This document shows positions 59,886-64,000 of a DNA stretch of 64,000 nt, piece after piece. The position numbers and the translations under genes were made by a program. The notes beneath the pieces were generated by a model, which had not been told where the DNA came from, ran no database searches, and was given only the letters and a program-made list of their open reading frames with translations. Numbering within the stretch: the stretch's first letter is position 1; the number at the start of each line of letters is the position of its first letter. Source of the stretch: an uncultured Azospirillum sp. (GTDB lineage: Bacteria > Pseudomonadota > Alphaproteobacteria > Azospirillales > Azospirillaceae); NCBI RefSeq assembly GCF_946480385.1, contig NZ_CAMLJP010000005.1:1-64000 (forward strand). The letters are read 5' to 3'.

Positions 59886-60773
59886 ATGACCCTTCTGTTT
59901 CAGCTTCTCGTCAACGGCCTGATCGTCGGCGCGCTGTATGGCGTGGTCGCCATGTCCTTCGTGCTGATCTACAAGGCCAGCCGCATCGTCAATTTCGCGC
60001 AGGGCGAATTCCTGCTGATCGGCGCCTGGACCTGCTGGTGGCTGCTGACCAGCTGGCAGTTGCCCTTCTGGATCGGCTTCCCGATCACGCTGGTCTTCAT
60101 GCTGGCCTTCGGCGTCATCCTGCAGATCGTCGTCCTAAGGCCGATGATCGGCGAGCCGATCATCTCCGTCATCATGGTGACGATCGGCCTGTCGATCGTC
60201 TTCCAGGCGGCGATGAAGTGGATGTTCGGCGTCTTCGCCAAGCCCTTCCCGCCGATCTTCGCCAGCCCCACCATGAACCTGTTCGGGCTGGAGGTACAGA
60301 CCGTCTACGTGATGTCGCTGTTGATCTCGATCCTGATCATGGCGGGCTTCGGCTGGTTCTTCAAATATTCGCGGACCGGCCTCGCCATGCGGGCCACCGC
60401 CTTCGACCAGCAGGTGGCGCAGTCGCTGGGCATCTCGGTCCGCCACATGTTCGCGATGAGCTGGGCGATCTCCGCCATGGTGTCGGCGGTGGCCGGCGTC
60501 ACGGTGGGCGTGGTCAACGGCGTGTCGTCGGCCCTGTCCTTCTTCGGCATCAAGGTGTTCCCGGCGGTGATCCTGGGCGGCCTCGACAGCGTCATCGGCG
60601 CGGTGGTCGGCGGCCTGATCGTCGGCGTGCTGGAGAACATGGCGCACTACCTGGACAGCCAGTGGCTGAACTGGGGCAACATGTACGAGATCGCGCCCTT
60701 CTACGTCCTGATCGCCATCCTGATGATCAAGCCCTACGGCCTGTTCGGCACCAAAGACATCGAGCGCGTGTGA
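59886..60773 (+). CDS. branched-chain amino acid type ABC permease, LivH-like
   Basis: The 295-residue inner-membrane permease has about eight hydrophobic segments and LivH hallmarks: LVNGLIVGALYGVVAMSFVLIYKASRIVNFAQGEF (quoted in parts, GALYGVVAMSFVLIYKAS and IVNFAQGEF), the coupling-loop TGLAMRATAFDQQVAQSLGI, and KVFPAVILGGLDSVIGAVVGG at the end. AAAGAGG precedes the ATG at 59886. It pairs with the LivM-like permease encoded seven bases downstream. Confidence 0.93.
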   Translation: MTLLFQLLVNGLIVGALYGVVAMSFVLIYKASRIVNFAQGEFLLIGAWTCWWLLTSWQLPFWIGFPITLVFMLAFGVILQIVVLRPMIGEPIISVIMVTIGLSIVFQAAMKWMFGVFAKPFPPIFASPTMNLFGLEVQTVYVMSLLISILIMAGFGWFFKYSRTGLAMRATAFDQQVAQSLGISVRHMFAMSWAISAMVSAVAGVTVGVVNGVSSALSFFGIKVFPAVILGGLDSVIGAVVGGLIVGVLENMAHYLDSQWLNWGNMYEIAPFYVLIAILMIKPYGLFGTKDIERV

Positions 60774-60780
60774 GGCCCCC

Positions 60781-61854
60781 ATGGCATCCGTCAGCATCAT
60801 CCCGAGCGGCGATTACAAGACGTCCTACGGGTCCGACACCACCATCTTCCCGACCAGGACCAGCCGCAACTTCGCGATCCTGGGCGTGGTCCTCCTGCTG
60901 GCCTGCCCGGCCTTCATGGACCGCTACTGGCTCAGCCTGCTGATCCAGATCAGCTATCTCGGCATCGCGGCACTCGGCCTGAACATCCTGGTCGGCTTCA
61001 CCGGCCAGATCTCCATCGGCCATTCTGCCTTCTTCGGCTTCGGCGCCTTCGCCTCGGCCTGGCTCAGCAACAGCGTCGGCGTCCCGGTGGCGCTGGCCAT
61101 CCCGCTGGCGGGCGTCATCACCACGCTGGTCGGGCTGCTGTTCGGCATGCCGGCGGCGCGGCTGAAGGGCCTGTATCTCGCCATCGCCACGCTGGCGGCG
61201 CAGTATATCCTGCAGGACTTCTTCGCCCGCGCCGACTGGTTCACCGGCGGCACCGCCGGCACCATCGCCGAGCCGCTGACCATCTTCGGCTTCGCCTTCG
61301 ACACCGACGAGCGCTTCTTCTACGTCGCCCTGGTGGCGCTGGTGGTGATGTACATCCTGGCCACCAACCTGATGCGGACCCGCGACGGCCGCGCCCTGGT
61401 GGCGGTGCGCGACCATTATCTCTCCGCCGAGATCATGGGCATCAACCTGACGAAGTACCGGACGATGTCCTTCGGCATCTCCGCCTTCTACGCCGGCATC
61501 GGCGGCGCGCTGTACGCCCACTACCTGCAGTTCGTGTCGGTCGAGGGCTTCACCATCCTCTTCTCGATCCAGTTCCTGGGCATGATCATCATCGGCGGGC
61601 TGGGCTCGATCATGGGCACGCTGATGGGCACCGCCTTCATGGTCTTCCTGCCCGAGGCGATGCAGGCGCTGACCAAGCTGGTGAGCGGCACCGCCATCGA
61701 TACCGCGCTGAACCTGAAGGACAACATCGCCTTCCTGCGCGAGATGTCGATCGGCCTCGTCATCATCCTGTTCCTGGTGTTCGAGCCCGACGGGCTGGCC
61801 CACCGCTGGAAGCAGATCAAGGCCTACTGGAAGCTCTATCCCTTCTCGCACTGA
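60781..61854 (+). CDS. branched-chain amino acid type ABC permease, LivM-like
   Basis: The 357-residue permease has about ten hydrophobic segments. Its LivM features are LGLNILVGFTGQISIGHSAFFGFGAF (in parts, LGLNILVGFTGQISIGHSAF), the coupling-loop GRALVAVRDHYLSAEIMGIN, and IQFLGMIIIGGLGSIMGTLMG. It follows livH with a seven-base gap and completes the membrane pore. The binding protein gene follows after 53 bases. Confidence 0.93.
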   Translation: MASVSIIPSGDYKTSYGSDTTIFPTRTSRNFAILGVVLLLACPAFMDRYWLSLLIQISYLGIAALGLNILVGFTGQISIGHSAFFGFGAFASAWLSNSVGVPVALAIPLAGVITTLVGLLFGMPAARLKGLYLAIATLAAQYILQDFFARADWFTGGTAGTIAEPLTIFGFAFDTDERFFYVALVALVVMYILATNLMRTRDGRALVAVRDHYLSAEIMGINLTKYRTMSFGISAFYAGIGGALYAHYLQFVSVEGFTILFSIQFLGMIIIGGLGSIMGTLMGTAFMVFLPEAMQALTKLVSGTAIDTALNLKDNIAFLREMSIGLVIILFLVFEPDGLAHRWKQIKAYWKLYPFSH

Positions 61855-61907
61855 TCTCGACGCTTTTGCCGATCAACAAACAGAACAGAATGGGGAGTAA
61901 ACGCACC

Positions 61908-63200
61908 ATGTCGATCAAGACCGCGCTCTTCGCGACCTCTGCGCTCCTGCTGGCGACCTCCGCCACCGGTGTCACCTCCGCTTGGGCCGACATCCCGGTC
62001 GGCCATCTGGCGGACCAGTCCGGCGCCACCTCCGACGTCGGCGTGCCCTATGCGCAGGGCGTGTCGGACGCGCTGGCCTACATCAACGCCCATGGCGGCA
62101 TCAACGGCACCAAGCTGGCGGTCGACACCGTCGACTACGGCTATCAGGCGCCGCGCGCCATCAGCCAGTACAAGAAGTGGTCGTCGGGCAGCGACAAGAT
62201 CGCGGCCCTGCAGGGCTGGGGCACCGCCGACACCGAGGCGCTGACCGGCTTCGTCGGCAAGGACGAGATCCCGGCCTATTCCGGCTCCTACTCCGGCCAC
62301 CTGACCGACCCGACCGGCAAGGGCCCGCACGGCTCCAAGCCGGCGCCCTACAACTTCTTCTATGGTCCCTCATATTCCGACGCGCTGCGCGGCATGCTGA
62401 TGTGGGCGGCGGAGGACTGGAAGAAGCAGGGCGGGCAGGGCAAGCCGAAATACGTCCACATGGGCGCCAACCATCCCTATCCCAACGCGCCGAAGGAAGC
62501 CGGCGAGCAGCTGGCCAAGGAGCTGGGCTTCGAGGTGCTGCCGGCCGTGCAGTTCGCCCTGACCCCCGGCGACTACACCGCCCAGTGCCTGACCCTGAAG
62601 GAAGCCGGCGCCAACTACGCCTATCTCGGCAACACCGCCGGCTCCAACATCTCGGTGCTGAAGGCCTGCCAGACGGTCGGCGCCAAGGTGCAGTTCATGG
62701 GCAATGTCTGGGGCATGGACGAGAATGCCGCCAAGGCCGCCGGCGCCGCCGCCGACGGTGTGGTGTTCCCGATGCGCACCGCGGTGACCTGGAACGGCGA
62801 CGCGCCAGGCATGAAGACGCTGAAGGAGATCTCCAAGATCTCCGACGCGGCCGGCACCGCCTACCGTCCGGTGCACTACATGGCCGGCGTCTGCACCGCC
62901 TTCTACATGAAGGAGGCGATGGACTGGGCGTCGAAGAACGGCGGCGTCACCGGCCCGAACATCCGCAAGGGCATGTACCAGAAGAAGGATTGGGTTCCGG
63001 CCGGGCTTGAGGGCGTCTGCGTTCCGTCGACCTGGACCGAGAACGACCACCGCGGCATGACGGCGGTCAACATCTACCGCGCCAAGGTGTCGGGCGAGAC
63101 CGGCGCCAGCGTCGCCGATCTGGTCAAGGCCGGCACCATCAAGCTGGACAAGCTGACCACCGTCGACGTCCCGCGCAAGCCGGAATGGCTGGGCTGGTAA
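61908..63200 (+). CDS. periplasmic substrate-binding protein of the HAAT transporter
   Basis: The 430-residue product has a signal peptide (MSIKTALFATSALLLATSA, cleavage near AWA-DI at residue 27/28) and a Leu/Ile/Val-binding type fold: PVGHLADQSGATSDVGVPYA, YKKWSSGSDKIAALQGWGT, and YTAQCLTLKEAGANYAYLGN. The group is distinct from true LivK and is common next to acyl-CoA synthetase genes, so the ligand is probably an organic acid. I used the ATG at 61908, with GGGGAG about eleven bases upstream. A hairpin after the stop may raise its expression relative to livF. Confidence 0.88.
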   Translation: MSIKTALFATSALLLATSATGVTSAWADIPVGHLADQSGATSDVGVPYAQGVSDALAYINAHGGINGTKLAVDTVDYGYQAPRAISQYKKWSSGSDKIAALQGWGTADTEALTGFVGKDEIPAYSGSYSGHLTDPTGKGPHGSKPAPYNFFYGPSYSDALRGMLMWAAEDWKKQGGQGKPKYVHMGANHPYPNAPKEAGEQLAKELGFEVLPAVQFALTPGDYTAQCLTLKEAGANYAYLGNTAGSNISVLKACQTVGAKVQFMGNVWGMDENAAKAAGAAADGVVFPMRTAVTWNGDAPGMKTLKEISKISDAAGTAYRPVHYMAGVCTAFYMKEAMDWASKNGGVTGPNIRKGMYQKKDWVPAGLEGVCVPSTWTENDHRGMTAVNIYRAKVSGETGASVADLVKAGTIKLDKLTTVDVPRKPEWLGW

Positions 63201-63214
63201 GTCCTTGAGCAAGC

Positions 63215-63246
63215 GGCGCCTCCGCCCCGTTTCCGGCGGGGGCGCC
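63215..63246 (+). terminator. hairpin after the binding-protein gene (attenuator or mRNA-stabilising)
   Basis: GGCGCCTCCGCC at 63215-63226 pairs with 63235-63246 with one G-U pair. It is followed by a pyrimidine run without a true T-tract, so read-through into livF is expected. Confidence 0.55.
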
Positions 63247-63275
63247 CCCCTTCTTACGAACAGTTCAGGTGCCGC

Positions 63276-64000
<725 letters not shown>

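Overview
The window is high-GC DNA whose gene families and gene order suit an alphaproteobacterium of the Rhodospirillales, most likely Azospirillum or a close relative. The signs are a ChvG/ChvI-like two-component system, a leucine catabolic (liu) cluster, several branched-chain amino acid type ABC transporter genes, PAS-rich kinases and a PAS/PilZ chemoreceptor. The genus is an inference from protein style; there is no rRNA gene in the window.

Layout. Positions 1-2.7 kb are mobile-element debris: an IS110 element cut by the window edge, an IS5-family transposase 3' half that it appears to interrupt, a decayed 3' half of a tRNA-fMet gene, a DUF1801 gene and a short IS66-like remnant. A membrane M48 protease follows (2.8-4.9 kb). 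From 5.0 to 10.1 kb a minus-strand serine-utilisation unit reads sdaC, sdaA, a shortened MaoC-PTA fusion, a DeoR regulator and a VOC protein. It diverges from a LytS/LytTR two-component pair, and between them lie four GAGCGG boxes spaced exactly 20 bp apart. From 13 to 24 kb there are small metabolic and detoxification genes with their own regulators (LysR, TetR), broken by internally deleted IS5 and IS6 copies. From 24 to 33 kb come a three-PAS hybrid kinase, a GntR/BenE pair with a palindromic operator, a lumazine synthase, two co-transcribed proteins of unknown function and an SBF transporter.

Positions 33.5-42.5 kb hold a complete leucine/isovalerate degradation operon: isovaleryl-CoA dehydrogenase, thiolase, a second acyl-CoA dehydrogenase, both methylcrotonyl-CoA carboxylase subunits, methylglutaconyl-CoA hydratase and HMG-CoA lyase, closed by a rho-independent terminator. 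An MmeI-like single-chain restriction-modification enzyme follows. It carries a (TTCCCC)7 repeat coding for seven Phe-Pro pairs beside its target-recognition region. After a candidate small RNA come a lipoprotein, the ChvI/ChvG-like pair, an Lrp regulator and a large PAS-HAMP-MCP-PilZ chemoreceptor.

The right end is the most unusual part. A TetR regulator and a protein joining an IclR-type helix-turn-helix to an acyl-CoA-synthetase (ANL) domain diverge from an operon encoding a branched-chain amino acid type ABC transporter with an intact acyl-CoA synthetase inside it. The ANL half of the fusion has a degenerate ATP loop and lacks the C-terminal catalytic subdomain. Two near-identical GGTCCA-N5-TGGACC palindromes lie in the divergent promoter region. 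The best reading is a transcription factor that has turned a dead acyl-CoA synthetase into its ligand sensor and controls uptake and CoA activation of a carboxylic acid. A family of intergenic CCCTCTCCCG palindromes recurs three times across the window.
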